Source of the DNA: an uncultured Bacteroidales bacterium
GTDB taxonomy: Bacteria; Bacteroidota; Bacteroidia; Bacteroidales; G3-4614
Direction of reading: 5' to 3'
Assembly (NCBI GenBank): GCA_949297125.1
Contig: CASFRS010000025.1
Location: 1-33,694 of the forward strand
Length of the DNA stretch: 33,694 bases
Below the pieces are notes generated by a model. It was not told where the DNA came from. It ran no database searches and worked only from the letters and a program-made list of their open reading frames with translations. Positions 23,729 to 31,547 of this stretch are shown here, piece after piece; position 1 is the stretch's first letter, and each line of letters starts with the position of its first letter. The translations under genes were made by a program, and so were the position numbers.

Positions 23729-25120
23729 ATGGACAAACTTGCGGCTCTGAACGATTTTATCTGGAATTATATTATGGTTGCCCTTATGCTGGGCTCCGCC
23801 TTGTGGTTTACTTTCAGGTTGCGTTTCGTGCAGTTCTCCATGTTCCCCGAAATGCTGAGACTTATGAAAAACTCGGCCGCTTCGGGAAGGAAACCTGCAA
23901 GAAACGTTTCGTCGTTCGAGGCCCTTATGCTTTCACTGGCAAGCCGGGTAGGGGTAGGCAATCTGGCCGGAGTAACGCTCGCCATTACCGCAGGCGGGCC
24001 TGGCGCCGTATTCTGGATGTGGGTAATGGCGTTGCTTAACGCTGCTACTGCATTTGTAGAGGCAACCTTGGCCCAGTTGTATAAAACAAGGGAGAACGGG
24101 CTTTTCACCGGCGGGCCGGCGTATTACATTTATCGGGGACTGAAAAACCGTTACATGGCGGTTGCCGTCGTTTTCCTTACGGTTGTAACATTCAGCTATA
24201 CGTTCTGCTCGGTACAGTCAAATACAATTGCAATTTCGGCCGACAAGGCTTTCGGTATCGACCCGTATGTGTCGGCTCTGCTTGTCGGCGGGCTTATGGT
24301 TGCAGTAGTGTTCGGAGGCGTGAAGCGCATAGTAAAGATAACCGGCATACTTGTGCCGGTAATGGCTGTAGCTTACATACTTATGGCGGTGTATGTCGTT
24401 GCTGCCAATATTGAAAGGCTGCCGGAGGTCCTGAGGCTTGTCGTGGATGATGCCTTCGGTATAAGGCAGATAGCCGGGGGCAGTGTGGCGGCGGCTTTCA
24501 TGCAAGGGGCCAAACGGGGGCTTTTCAGTAACGAAGCGGGTATGGGGGCGGCTCCCAATGCGGCGGCTACCGCCGATGTGGCGCATCCTGTAAACCAGGG
24601 CCTGTTGCAGGCTTTGGGCGTATTTATCGATACCATATTGATATGTTCATGTACGGCGTTCATTATCCTGCTTTCCGCATCCGGCGCACCCGAAGGCCTT
24701 ACGGGTATTGAAATGACCCAGTATGCCCTTAGCGGCAGTACGGGACTTTGGGCTTATCAGTTCGTTGCCGTCATAGTCTTTTTCTTCGGGTTCAGCACCT
24801 GCATAAGCAATACCTATTACGGCGAATCGAACGTAAGATTCTTCTCCGATAATCCTGCAGTGCTTTTTGTGTTCAGAATCGTAGCTGTCCTGCTGGTTAT
24901 GGCCGGTGCGGTAGTGCCGTTGGATTTTATTTGGACTCTGGCCGACTTTTTTCTTATTTTTATCGTCATTATAAACCTTGTTTCTCTGCTCGGGCTCGGC
25001 AGGCATGTATTTGCCCTGCTGAACGATTATAGAGAACAGAAACGGAACGGAATACCCGAACCTGTTTTCAGGAAAAAGGATATACCCCCGTTGAATGTGC
25101 CTGATGTGGAGTGCTGGTAG
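23729..25120 (+). CDS. AGCS-family sodium:amino acid symporter, copy 2
   Basis: This 463-residue protein is a close paralogue of the preceding gene. It has the same signatures (LASRVGVGNLAGVTLAITAG, FTGGPAYYIYRGL, NEAGMGAAPNAAA) and the same kind of tail (VFRKKDIPPLNVPDVECW). Runs of identical DNA remain, such as the bases encoding RVGVGNLAG and FFGFSTCISN. The copies have clearly diverged elsewhere, for example in loops and the first helix, so this is an old tandem duplication probably kept for different substrates or affinities (inference). Start chosen at the first ATG, which aligns with the start of copy 1. Confidence 0.93.
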   Translation: MDKLAALNDFIWNYIMVALMLGSALWFTFRLRFVQFSMFPEMLRLMKNSAASGRKPARNVSSFEALMLSLASRVGVGNLAGVTLAITAGGPGAVFWMWVMALLNAATAFVEATLAQLYKTRENGLFTGGPAYYIYRGLKNRYMAVAVVFLTVVTFSYTFCSVQSNTIAISADKAFGIDPYVSALLVGGLMVAVVFGGVKRIVKITGILVPVMAVAYILMAVYVVAANIERLPEVLRLVVDDAFGIRQIAGGSVAAAFMQGAKRGLFSNEAGMGAAPNAAATADVAHPVNQGLLQALGVFIDTILICSCTAFIILLSASGAPEGLTGIEMTQYALSGSTGLWAYQFVAVIVFFFGFSTCISNTYYGESNVRFFSDNPAVLFVFRIVAVLLVMAGAVVPLDFIWTLADFFLIFIVIINLVSLLGLGRHVFALLNDYREQKRNGIPEPVFRKKDIPPLNVPDVECW

Positions 25121-25167
25121 AATTTCTGTTTTTAGTGCTATATTCTGTGTTTTATATGGGAAAGCCA

Positions 25168-26844
25168 ATGAAATATTTTCATGTATTGCTGCTTGCTCTT
25201 GTCGCATGTGCCGCGAATGTCCGCGGAGAAATTTCCGCCCCAATGAAGATACCGTTTCTTATAACAGCCAATTTCGGAGAACTAAGGACAAACCATTTCC
25301 ATACCGGTATAGATTTGAGGGCTGCCGTCGGAACGCCTGTCTACGCAGTGGATTCGGGATATGTGTCGAGAGTCTCCGTTTCGTCCGGAGGATACGGGAA
25401 CGCTCTTTACATAGATCACCCGGCTTTGGGAATAACAACCGTATACGGGCATCTCGATTCGTTTTCTCCTTCCATTGAAAAGAGACTGTCGGAAGGTCAG
25501 CAGAAACTCGGTTTCTATGCTGTCGATTTGTATTTCGCACCCGGTGAGTTCCCTGTAAAAAGGGGGGAGCAGGTTGCCCGTTCCGGAAACCGCGGCAGCA
25601 GCGGAGGGCCGCATCTGCATTTTGAAGTGAGGGAAACGCGGAGCGAACGCCCGCTCGACCCGTTGAAATATTACAGGCACCTTCTTAAGGACAACCGCTC
25701 TCCGATTATACAATGTATAGCCGTAATGCCTTATCCCGGAGTGGCGGGGGAGAGCGTGATGACGCATTACAAGGCTTTCTCCCAGGGCGGAAATGCGCCG
25801 AAACACCTGAAAGAACCTGTAAGAGCCTGGGGGAAAATTATATTGGGAGTGAAGGCTTACGATTATGTTACGGGTATGTCCAACATATACGGGGTACGCA
25901 GCGTAAAACTGTATAAAGACGGAGAACTTGTCTATTTTTCGCAGATTGATACCCTCGATTTTGCATTGGGCAGGATGATAAATACGTACGTCGATTATCG
26001 CGACTGGGTGGAAAACCGCTCGTTCATCATGCGCAGTTATGTTTCTCCCGGCAACAGGCTCCCATTTTATAAATCGGCGGTAAATAACGGGGTGGTCGAC
26101 ATAAACGAAGAGAGGGATTACATGTTCAGGTATGAATTGAGCGATTTGTACGGAAATAAAGAGACATGCGTCTTTACCGTACGCGGGGACAAGAGTTGTA
26201 AAACGGAAGAACCCGTGCATCGCAGCATGGTGGGATACGATGCTCCGTTTGAGATAAAAGGCGAAGACTTTATCTTCGGTGTCCCGGCCAATGCAACATA
26301 CGAAGACTGGTCGCCGTCGTATGCGGAACTGGAATGCGAAAAGGACGGAAGTTATTCTTCCCTGCATACCGTATCTCCCCAATATATTCCGTTGGACAAG
26401 GCTTGCCGCGTAAGCATAAAGGTCGATAATGATACGGTAGCCGAGAAATCGCAATATTACATAGCATATGTCGCAACGCGCCGCGGCAGGACAGGATATT
26501 ATCATCTGAATACTTCTTATTCAGATGGTTGGGTAACGGCAAACACATCCAACACAGGAGGATATGTCGTATTGAGAGACTCGCTTCCTCCCGTAATTAC
26601 GCCGCTGGCGACCCTGAAGGGTGAGCTCAGGTTCAAGGTTGTGGACAAGGAGAGCGGCGTTAAGTTCTTCAGAGGGGAGATTGACGGAAAGTTCGTAGTT
26701 TTCAGCAGCGACTGTAAGGACAACATAGCCCGCTACAGGATTGACGAATCGCTTTTTTCCCGCGGAAAAAGGCATCACGTCAAGTTTACGGCTATCGACA
26801 ACTGCCTGAATGAAAGCTGCTATGAAGCATATCTGCTTTTTTGA
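25168..26844 (+). CDS. M23-family (LytM-type) metallopeptidase, exported
   Basis: This 558-residue envelope protein has a signal peptide (MKYFHVLLLALVACAANVRG), then an M23 domain that cuts peptidoglycan cross-links. Zinc and catalytic residues are visible as H45-x3-D49 (HTGIDLRA), H95 in YGHLD, and H149/H151 in GPHLHFEV, so the enzyme looks active. About 30 extra residues (PSIEKRLSEGQQKLGFYAVD) are inserted between YGHLD and the next core strand. The remaining 370 residues form an extracytoplasmic region rich in beta strands with no family I can name. I start at 25168 because it gives a clean signal peptide; ATGs at 25156 and further upstream would overlap the symporter's end. It is 47 bases after the symporter pair and may share their transcript. 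Confidence 0.88.
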   Translation: MKYFHVLLLALVACAANVRGEISAPMKIPFLITANFGELRTNHFHTGIDLRAAVGTPVYAVDSGYVSRVSVSSGGYGNALYIDHPALGITTVYGHLDSFSPSIEKRLSEGQQKLGFYAVDLYFAPGEFPVKRGEQVARSGNRGSSGGPHLHFEVRETRSERPLDPLKYYRHLLKDNRSPIIQCIAVMPYPGVAGESVMTHYKAFSQGGNAPKHLKEPVRAWGKIILGVKAYDYVTGMSNIYGVRSVKLYKDGELVYFSQIDTLDFALGRMINTYVDYRDWVENRSFIMRSYVSPGNRLPFYKSAVNNGVVDINEERDYMFRYELSDLYGNKETCVFTVRGDKSCKTEEPVHRSMVGYDAPFEIKGEDFIFGVPANATYEDWSPSYAELECEKDGSYSSLHTVSPQYIPLDKACRVSIKVDNDTVAEKSQYYIAYVATRRGRTGYYHLNTSYSDGWVTANTSNTGGYVVLRDSLPPVITPLATLKGELRFKVVDKESGVKFFRGEIDGKFVVFSSDCKDNIARYRIDESLFSRGKRHHVKFTAIDNCLNESCYEAYLLF

Positions 26845-26885
26845 AAATTGATGAAATTTTTGGTAATAGTTATAAAATAAATCGT

Positions 26886-26893
26886 TATATTTG
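26886..26893 (+). promoter_or_regulatory. Upstream -7 box for the phosphohexomutase gene
   Basis: TATATTTG matches TAnnTTTG; a TTTG at 26859-26862 is 23 bases upstream, slightly long. It would give a leader of about 115 bases. Confidence 0.4.
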
Positions 26894-26968
26894 TAGAATG
26901 TAGGATATGGCCCGGCATGGCAAACCGAAAAACTGCCGTTTTCGTCTGTATTTGCTCTCGCCTTCCGC

Positions 26969-26976
26969 TATATTTG
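26969..26976 (+). promoter_or_regulatory. Downstream -7 box for the phosphohexomutase gene
   Basis: A second TATATTTG lies 38 bases before the ATG at 27015. The nearest TTTG (26951-26954) is only 14 bases upstream, so this box is weaker support. The gene may have two start points. Confidence 0.35.
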
Positions 26977-27014
26977 ATGTCAGGATTTTAAAGGTATTAA
27001 AAATAAATGCAATT

Positions 27015-28763
27015 ATGGAAGATGATGCTTTATTGAAACAGGTAACGGCCAAAGCTGAAGTCTGGTTGGGAAACGGATACGATGAAGAAACCCGTGCAGA
27101 GGTTAAACGTATGATGGAGCAGGAGGACAAGACGGAACTTGTCGATGCTTTTTATAAGGACCTTGAGTTCGGTACAGGAGGGCTCAGGGGCATAATGGGC
27201 GTCGGTACCAACCGTATGAATATTTATACAGTAGGCGCTGCAACGCAAGGACTTTCCAACTACCTTAAAAAGGAGTTTGCCAATCTGGATCAGATAAAGG
27301 TGGTTATTGGCCATGACAGCCGGAACAACAGCCGCAAGTTCGCTGAAATATCGGCTGATATTTTCTCGGCCAACGGCATAAAGGTGTATCTGTTCGAGTC
27401 GCTTCGCCCTACACCCGAAATGTCGTTTACCATACGTCATCTGGGATGTCAGAGCGGTATTATAATAACGGCTTCGCACAACCCCAAGGAGTATAACGGC
27501 TACAAGGCGTATTGGAACGACGGAGCACAGATGATTCCGCCCCACGACAAGAATACTATTGCCGAAGTGAACAACGTGGCTTCGGTAAGCGATATAAAGT
27601 TCAAGGGAAATCCCGATCTTATAGAGATAATAGGGCAGGAGATAGACGATGTGTTTATAAACAATATTAAGGGTCTCTCCTTGTCGCCCGATATCGTTGC
27701 CCGCCATAAGGATATGAAAATAGTGTATACCCCTATTCACGGAACCGGGGTGAAACTTATTCCGGCTGCCCTAAGGGCATACGGCTTTACCAACATAATA
27801 AATGTTCCCGAACAGGATATCTCCGACGGAAACTTCCCGACGGTAGTTTCCCCCAACCCTGAAGAACCCGCAGCCCTTACAATGGCGATAGAAAAAGGAA
27901 AACAGGTGGATGCCGATATAATAATGGCTTCCGACCCCGATGCCGACCGTTTGGGTGTTGCAGTAAGGAATGACAAGAACGAGTTCATCCTCCTTAACGG
28001 GAATCAGATAGCCATCATACTGCTCAACTATATTATTACCCGTTACCGTGAACTCGGCAAGATGACAGGAAATGAGTATATCGTCAAGACAATAGTTACC
28101 AGCGAACTTATAAAAACGATAGCCGAGAAAAACAACATAACCTGTTATGACTGCTATACGGGATTCAAGTGGATTGCAGCCATTATAAGGGAACTTGAAG
28201 GGAAGAAGAAGTATATAGGAGGAGGCGAGGAGAGTTACGGTTTCCTTGTAGAGGACTTTACCAGAGATAAAGATGCCGTATCGGCCATACCCATGTTTGC
28301 CGAGGCTGCCGCATGGGCAATAGATAACGGCAAGAGCGTATATGAGATGCTTTTGGATATTTATGTAAAATACGGCTATTCAAAGGAAAAAGGCATATCG
28401 GTTGTCCGCAAGGGCAAGAGCGGAGCTGAGGAAATAGAGGCCATGATGAAGAGTTTCCGTGCTAATCCGCTGAAAGAACTGGGCGGTTCAAAAGTGGTAT
28501 TGATAAAGGATTTCTCGACTCTTGTGGCTCAGGATCTTGTAGAGAATGAAAAATATACCCTCGACATGCCTACAACCGCAAATGTAATACAGTACTTTAC
28601 CGAGGACGGCACAAAAGTTTCTATCCGTCCGTCCGGTACAGAACCCAAGATAAAGTTCTATATAGAGGTACGTGGCAAAATTGCATCGAGGGAAGATTAC
28701 GATGCCGCTAATGCATCTGCCGAAGCCAAGATAAAGGCAATCGCCGAATCGCTCGGGAACTGA
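27015..28763 (+). CDS. Phosphoglucomutase/phosphomannomutase (long alpha-D-phosphohexomutase)
   Basis: This 582-residue cytoplasmic enzyme moves the phosphate of glucose or mannose between C1 and C6. The phosphoserine loop is TASHNPKEYNGYKAY (Ser154), the Mg2+ loop is DPDADRLG (D307, D309, D311), the sugar-binding loop is GGGEESYGF (about 402-410), and the phosphate-binding loop is RPSGTEPK near the C-terminus. The length and the start with KAEVWLGNGYDEETRAEV fit the long PGM2-like subfamily, typical in Bacteroidota. I start at 27015 because the upstream 36 codons lack family similarity and overlap a promoter box. A strong terminator follows. Confidence 0.94.
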   Translation: MEDDALLKQVTAKAEVWLGNGYDEETRAEVKRMMEQEDKTELVDAFYKDLEFGTGGLRGIMGVGTNRMNIYTVGAATQGLSNYLKKEFANLDQIKVVIGHDSRNNSRKFAEISADIFSANGIKVYLFESLRPTPEMSFTIRHLGCQSGIIITASHNPKEYNGYKAYWNDGAQMIPPHDKNTIAEVNNVASVSDIKFKGNPDLIEIIGQEIDDVFINNIKGLSLSPDIVARHKDMKIVYTPIHGTGVKLIPAALRAYGFTNIINVPEQDISDGNFPTVVSPNPEEPAALTMAIEKGKQVDADIIMASDPDADRLGVAVRNDKNEFILLNGNQIAIILLNYIITRYRELGKMTGNEYIVKTIVTSELIKTIAEKNNITCYDCYTGFKWIAAIIRELEGKKKYIGGGEESYGFLVEDFTRDKDAVSAIPMFAEAAAWAIDNGKSVYEMLLDIYVKYGYSKEKGISVVRKGKSGAEEIEAMMKSFRANPLKELGGSKVVLIKDFSTLVAQDLVENEKYTLDMPTTANVIQYFTEDGTKVSIRPSGTEPKIKFYIEVRGKIASREDYDAANASAEAKIKAIAESLGN

Positions 28764-28825
28764 ACCATGCAGTAAGGAGGAAGGGTCAACAATCTGTTGG
28801 CGTCCCTCTCCCTTGGAATAAGACC

Positions 28826-28865
28826 GGCAGTATCGGGAGAGAATAATCCCGATACTGCCTTTTTT
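28826..28865 (+). terminator. Strong intrinsic terminator after the phosphohexomutase gene
   Basis: GGCAGTATCGGG (28826-28837) pairs perfectly with CCCGATACTGCC (28848-28859) over 12 bases, followed by T6. Confidence 0.92.
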
Positions 28866-29021
28866 GTCGGCAAGGCAAAACTTTCCCTATATGCGGGTTC
28901 CCGAACCGGAAGAGACCCCAAAACCGGTCATGAAAAGCCTGTGTCCTGTATGTAAGGCGATTCCGGCAGGGGCATATACTAAATTTATATTATGTTTAAC
29001 GCCATTATGATATATATGTTT

Positions 29022-29029
29022 TAAATTTG
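29022..29029 (+). promoter_or_regulatory. -7 box for the first DUF4251 gene
   Basis: TAAATTTG matches TAnnTTTG. A TTTA at 28995-28998, 23 bases upstream, is the best -33 candidate. The ATG lies 131 bases downstream. Confidence 0.45.
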
Positions 29030-29091
29030 CATAAGCCTTATGGCCCTAAAAAAGGGCACGAAAGGGTTTGTTGCTGCCGCCATATCTCCCT

Positions 29092-29130
29092 GTCCGATAA
29101 AGAGAGCATATGCGGGTATATGCAACGGAC
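29092..29130 (+). promoter_or_regulatory. Stem-loop in the leader of the first DUF4251 gene
   Basis: GTCCG (29092-29096) pairs with CGGAC (29126-29130). Inside it GCATAT (29106-29111) pairs with ATATGC (29118-29123) around a GCGGGT loop. It lies 30 bases before the ATG. Function unknown. Confidence 0.4.
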
Positions 29131-29160
29131 AAGATTTGGTAAACTTAAAAAACGGCACTT

Positions 29161-29739
29161 ATGAAGAGAATTTGCACGTTAATATCGGTGCTGCTTTTGT
29201 TGTCTGTATCTTTTGCATCGGCAAAAGGCAGAACGGACACGGACGGGAGAGTCCAGAGCAGGAAAAGCGAGAAGGCCATGCGTAAGTCGGAACAGGCGTC
29301 AAGGGATTCCGTCTCGCACATATTGGCTGTTGACGCCATAGAGCGTTCGGATTATATCTTTAAAATTACGAGTATAAACACTCAAAGGGGGCGCATAGAA
29401 TATGTGAATGCCAATGTCAACTTCTTCCTTGTCGAAGAAGACCTGTTTACGTTCCAGACTTCTACCGGTTTTGGCGGCGGGCCCAACAATATGGGAGGAA
29501 TAACGACAAAAGGACTGGTAAAGGATGTTGAAAGGAGTACCGACAAGCACGGCAATGTAACATATACGTTCCGTCTTGTCTCCAGCCTGCTCAATGCCAA
29601 CGCCACGCTGAACGTATCGGGAAGTTCAAACTCGGCCGATTTATACCTGAACTTCGACAGAGGGTCGGGGAGCGCAACCATGTTCGGTTCGATATACCCC
29701 AAGGAGTCGGCTAAATTGTACGAGGGTGGTTATATGTAA
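29161..29739 (+). CDS. DUF4251 protein, copy 1
   Basis: This 192-residue protein has a signal peptide (MKRICTLISVLLLLSVSFASA) without a lipobox, so it is predicted to be periplasmic or exported. A very basic stretch (RVQSRKSEKAMRKSEQASRD) leads into the domain. The domain has SDYIFKITSI, FFLVEEDLFTFQTS and the glycine-rich GFGGGPNNMGGIT followed by TKGLV, then beta-rich TYTFRLVSSLLNANATLNVS. DUF4251 is a Bacteroidota family of unknown function that folds mostly as beta sheet. It is the first of three paralogues and is followed by its own terminator. Confidence 0.82.
   Translation: MKRICTLISVLLLLSVSFASAKGRTDTDGRVQSRKSEKAMRKSEQASRDSVSHILAVDAIERSDYIFKITSINTQRGRIEYVNANVNFFLVEEDLFTFQTSTGFGGGPNNMGGITTKGLVKDVERSTDKHGNVTYTFRLVSSLLNANATLNVSGSSNSADLYLNFDRGSGSATMFGSIYPKESAKLYEGGYM
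29452..29505 (+). repeat. 54-base perfect repeat in two DUF4251 genes, copy A
   Basis: These 54 bases recur without a mismatch at 30274-30327. They encode 18 residues, FQTSTGFGGGPNNMGGIT, at residues 98-115 of both proteins. DNA on either side has diverged strongly. Confidence 0.95.
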
Positions 29740-29768
29740 TTCTTTAGCATAGAGCCCTATACCATGTC

Positions 29769-29813
29769 AAACTGCCGGAGCGGACCTGTTCGCCCCGGCA
29801 GTTTCTTTCTTTT
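29769..29813 (+). terminator. Intrinsic terminator after DUF4251 copy 1
   Basis: AAACTGCCGG (29769-29778) pairs perfectly with CCGGCAGTTT (29795-29804), with an inner GCG/CGC, followed by CTTTCTTTT. Confidence 0.85.
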
Positions 29814-29908
29814 CCGAGCCTTTTATTCTATAATTTATCTTGTTTTGAGAAAATCGGGATAAAAACATATGGTGTTTGAACAAAACTGTGTTTATGGCGG
29901 TTGTTTAA

Positions 29909-29968
29909 TAACCGATATTATATATTGGCGTTCAGATATATGATATATTTTAAAACTATAATCGGTTA
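29909..29968. repeat. Spaced inverted repeat TAACCGAT/ATCGGTTA before DUF4251 copy 2
   Basis: TAACCGAT at 29909-29916 and ATCGGTTA at 29961-29968 are perfect inverted copies 44 bases apart, in an AT-rich upstream region. A near-consensus -7 box, TATATTTT (29944-29951), lies between them. A regulator binding both sites could control the promoter (inference). Confidence 0.4.
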
Positions 29969-29982
29969 ATAATAAGGTGAAT

Positions 29983-30561
29983 ATGAAAAGAGTCTTGTCG
30001 GCGGTGCTTTTAGCGGCCATACTGCCGGTATTTTGTGCAACCGCTTTTGGGAAAAAAAGCGATAAAAAAAACAGTGTCAGCAAAAAAGAACTGCGGGAAG
30101 AGCGCAGAAAGGAACAGATCAGCCGCGACTCGGTAAGTCATGTGATGGCCGTAAGGGGGCTGATGGCCGGTTCGTGGGTTTTCTCCGCCACATCCATTAC
30201 CGCAACGGGCGGGCCCGATGTGGTGGTTCAGCCCGGTGTCAATTTTATAAAGGTTGAAGGAGGGAATATGATATTCCAGACTTCTACCGGTTTTGGCGGC
30301 GGGCCCAACAATATGGGAGGAATAACGTTCCGCGCAACCGTGAGGGACAAAAAAATGGAAACCGATAAACATGGCGATACCGTATGTACGTTCCGTTTTA
30401 ACGGAACAGCAATTAACGGTAAGGTTTCCGTTACCCTCCCCGACAAGTCGCCATCGGCATATGCGTATGTAAATTTCGATAACGGACGTACCCTTTCAAT
30501 GGACGGGCAGATTCTCCCTGTATCTAAGGCAAGGGTATCGGTCGGATCATTTGTGAATTAA
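29983..30561 (+). CDS. DUF4251 protein, copy 2
   Basis: This 192-residue paralogue has the same plan: signal peptide (MKRVLSAVLLAAILPVFCATAFG), basic segment (KKSDKKNSVSKKELREERRKEQ), the shared SRDSVSHVMAV, then the DUF4251 domain with GSWVFSATSI, NFIKVEGGNMIFQTS and GFGGGPNNMGGIT. It ends KARVSVGSFVN. The protein is exactly as long as copy 1. A cysteine in the signal (PVFCAT) does not form a good lipobox, so a cleaved, soluble or surface protein is more likely. I start at the ATG at 29983; a GTG two codons upstream is less likely. Copy 3 starts 40 bases after its stop, so these two form an operon. Confidence 0.82.
   Translation: MKRVLSAVLLAAILPVFCATAFGKKSDKKNSVSKKELREERRKEQISRDSVSHVMAVRGLMAGSWVFSATSITATGGPDVVVQPGVNFIKVEGGNMIFQTSTGFGGGPNNMGGITFRATVRDKKMETDKHGDTVCTFRFNGTAINGKVSVTLPDKSPSAYAYVNFDNGRTLSMDGQILPVSKARVSVGSFVN
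30274..30327 (+). repeat. 54-base perfect repeat in two DUF4251 genes, copy B
   Basis: Identical to 29452-29505 over 54 bases, in the same reading frame and at the same residue positions (98-115). The flanking bases differ at once on the right (TTCCGC here, ACAAAA in copy A). Confidence 0.95.
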
Positions 30562-30601
30562 GTACGGATTCTCAACAATGATACTCTTAAATAACATATT
30601 T

Positions 30602-31162
30602 ATGAAAAAAAACATATTGCTGCTTTTATTGCCGTTTGTCATACCGGTAATGTCGTTTGCCCGAATGCAGGACGGCGATAGCCGAGAAATCAGGAAGATA
30701 GAGATGCTGCATGCCGATTCGCTTGCCCGTCAGGCGGCTCAAAGAGGCATAGAGCAGCATGGCTGGGTGTTGGAGGCAAACCAGATTTCGCGAGCAGGAG
30801 GGGAGGAGATTATGACCTCGCCCGATATGACGTTCCTTTCGGTAAACGGACTGGATGTAACATTGCAGATTGTTGACGGCAGTAACGGAAACAGCATAAA
30901 TGACAACGGGCTTGGCGGGAAAACCGTTACAGGGAAATTACAGAGCGATTCACAGTCTCTTCAGAAAGACGGGACATTGACATACATGTTTGTTGTTATG
31001 GGTGCCGGACTGCAGGCTTCCGTACAGGTATCCCTTTATCCCGGGACGAACAGTGCCGATGCCTATATCGATTATGACGACGGGGCACTTCCTGTTTCCT
31101 TGTCGGGGGTTATAGTGCCGTATGCAGATTCGGGGATAGTTGAAGGTGAAGCAGAATACTGA
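30602..31162 (+). CDS. DUF4251 protein, copy 3
   Basis: This 186-residue protein is the most diverged of the three. It has a signal peptide (MKKNILLLLLPFVIPVMSFA), then RKIEMLHADSLARQAAQRGIEQHGWVLEANQIS in place of the basic SRDSVSH region. The domain is recognisable from TFLSVNGLDVTLQIVDGS and the shorter glycine motif DNGLGGKTVTGKL, which replaces the long GFGGGPNNMGG loop. The rest is beta-rich (ASVQVSLYPGTNSADAYIDY). I start at 30602, where the signal peptide begins; an ATG at 30578 adds eight residues. Function unknown. Confidence 0.78.
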   Translation: MKKNILLLLLPFVIPVMSFARMQDGDSREIRKIEMLHADSLARQAAQRGIEQHGWVLEANQISRAGGEEIMTSPDMTFLSVNGLDVTLQIVDGSNGNSINDNGLGGKTVTGKLQSDSQSLQKDGTLTYMFVVMGAGLQASVQVSLYPGTNSADAYIDYDDGALPVSLSGVIVPYADSGIVEGEAEY

Positions 31163-31547
31163 CCCCGTTTTTAGTATCTAACCCTAAAGTCCTGCACGGA
31201 ATAAAGTCAGCCGGCAGAGAATAAGTGCGTAATGCAGGGTGGGGTATGTGGGCCGCGGAAGTACGGCAAGTTGCTTCCGCAGTTCGCTTTATCCCCGTGT
31301 CGCTCTTTTTCCCGGTATCCTATCCTTATTCTGTATAATATTGCCCTGCTTGGAGAAAGGCATAAAAATATGCAATAAGCCCCGCCTTTTTATTCGTTTG
31401 TTGTAAAAACGACTTATCTTTGTATAAGCGGAAACAAAAATAAGCGGCACCCGGCAAAGATAACATGCACCGGGCAGAACGTCTGTTGCAGGTGTCCGCC
31501 TGGCCCGCTCTGAGCAGAATATTTCGAGGAAATAAAATAAATATAGC
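31163..31547 (+). other. Intergenic region and leader upstream of paaK
   Basis: No gene is supported. A hairpin GCGGAAG/CTTCCGC (31255-31261, 31274-31280) with a 12-base loop may end the DUF4251 transcript, though the T-run after it is poor. A -7 box is at 31415-31422. The leader after it (31444-31499) can fold with an outer stem GCGGCACC/GGTG-T-CCGC (31444-31451, 31491-31499), enclosing CGG/CCG and CAGA/TCTG hairpins. I match it to no known riboswitch. Confidence 0.4.
31415..31422 (+). promoter_or_regulatory. -7 box for paaK
   Basis: TATCTTTG matches TAnnTTTG. A TTTA at 31389-31392, 22 bases upstream, is a possible -33 box; the exact TTTG at 31397 is too close. The ATG is 125 bases downstream. 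Confidence 0.45.

Larger units (their letters stand above)
28866..29160 (+). other. Upstream region and leader of the DUF4251 cluster
   Basis: No gene is supported. An 81-residue plus-strand frame starting at 29040 overlaps the first DUF4251 gene out of frame and is rejected. The region becomes AT-rich from 28975, holds a -7 box at 29022-29029, and then a leader of about 125 bases with two hairpins: GCCC/GGGC near 29043-29057 and the structure at 29092-29130. Confidence 0.45.

Noticed and set aside
25282..26505. 407-residue minus-strand frame opposite the M23 peptidase gene
   Set aside because: Antisense shadow of a gene with complete M23 motifs.
29040..29285. 81-residue plus-strand frame overlapping the first DUF4251 gene
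   Set aside because: Overlaps the signal peptide of a supported gene out of frame and crosses the leader hairpins.
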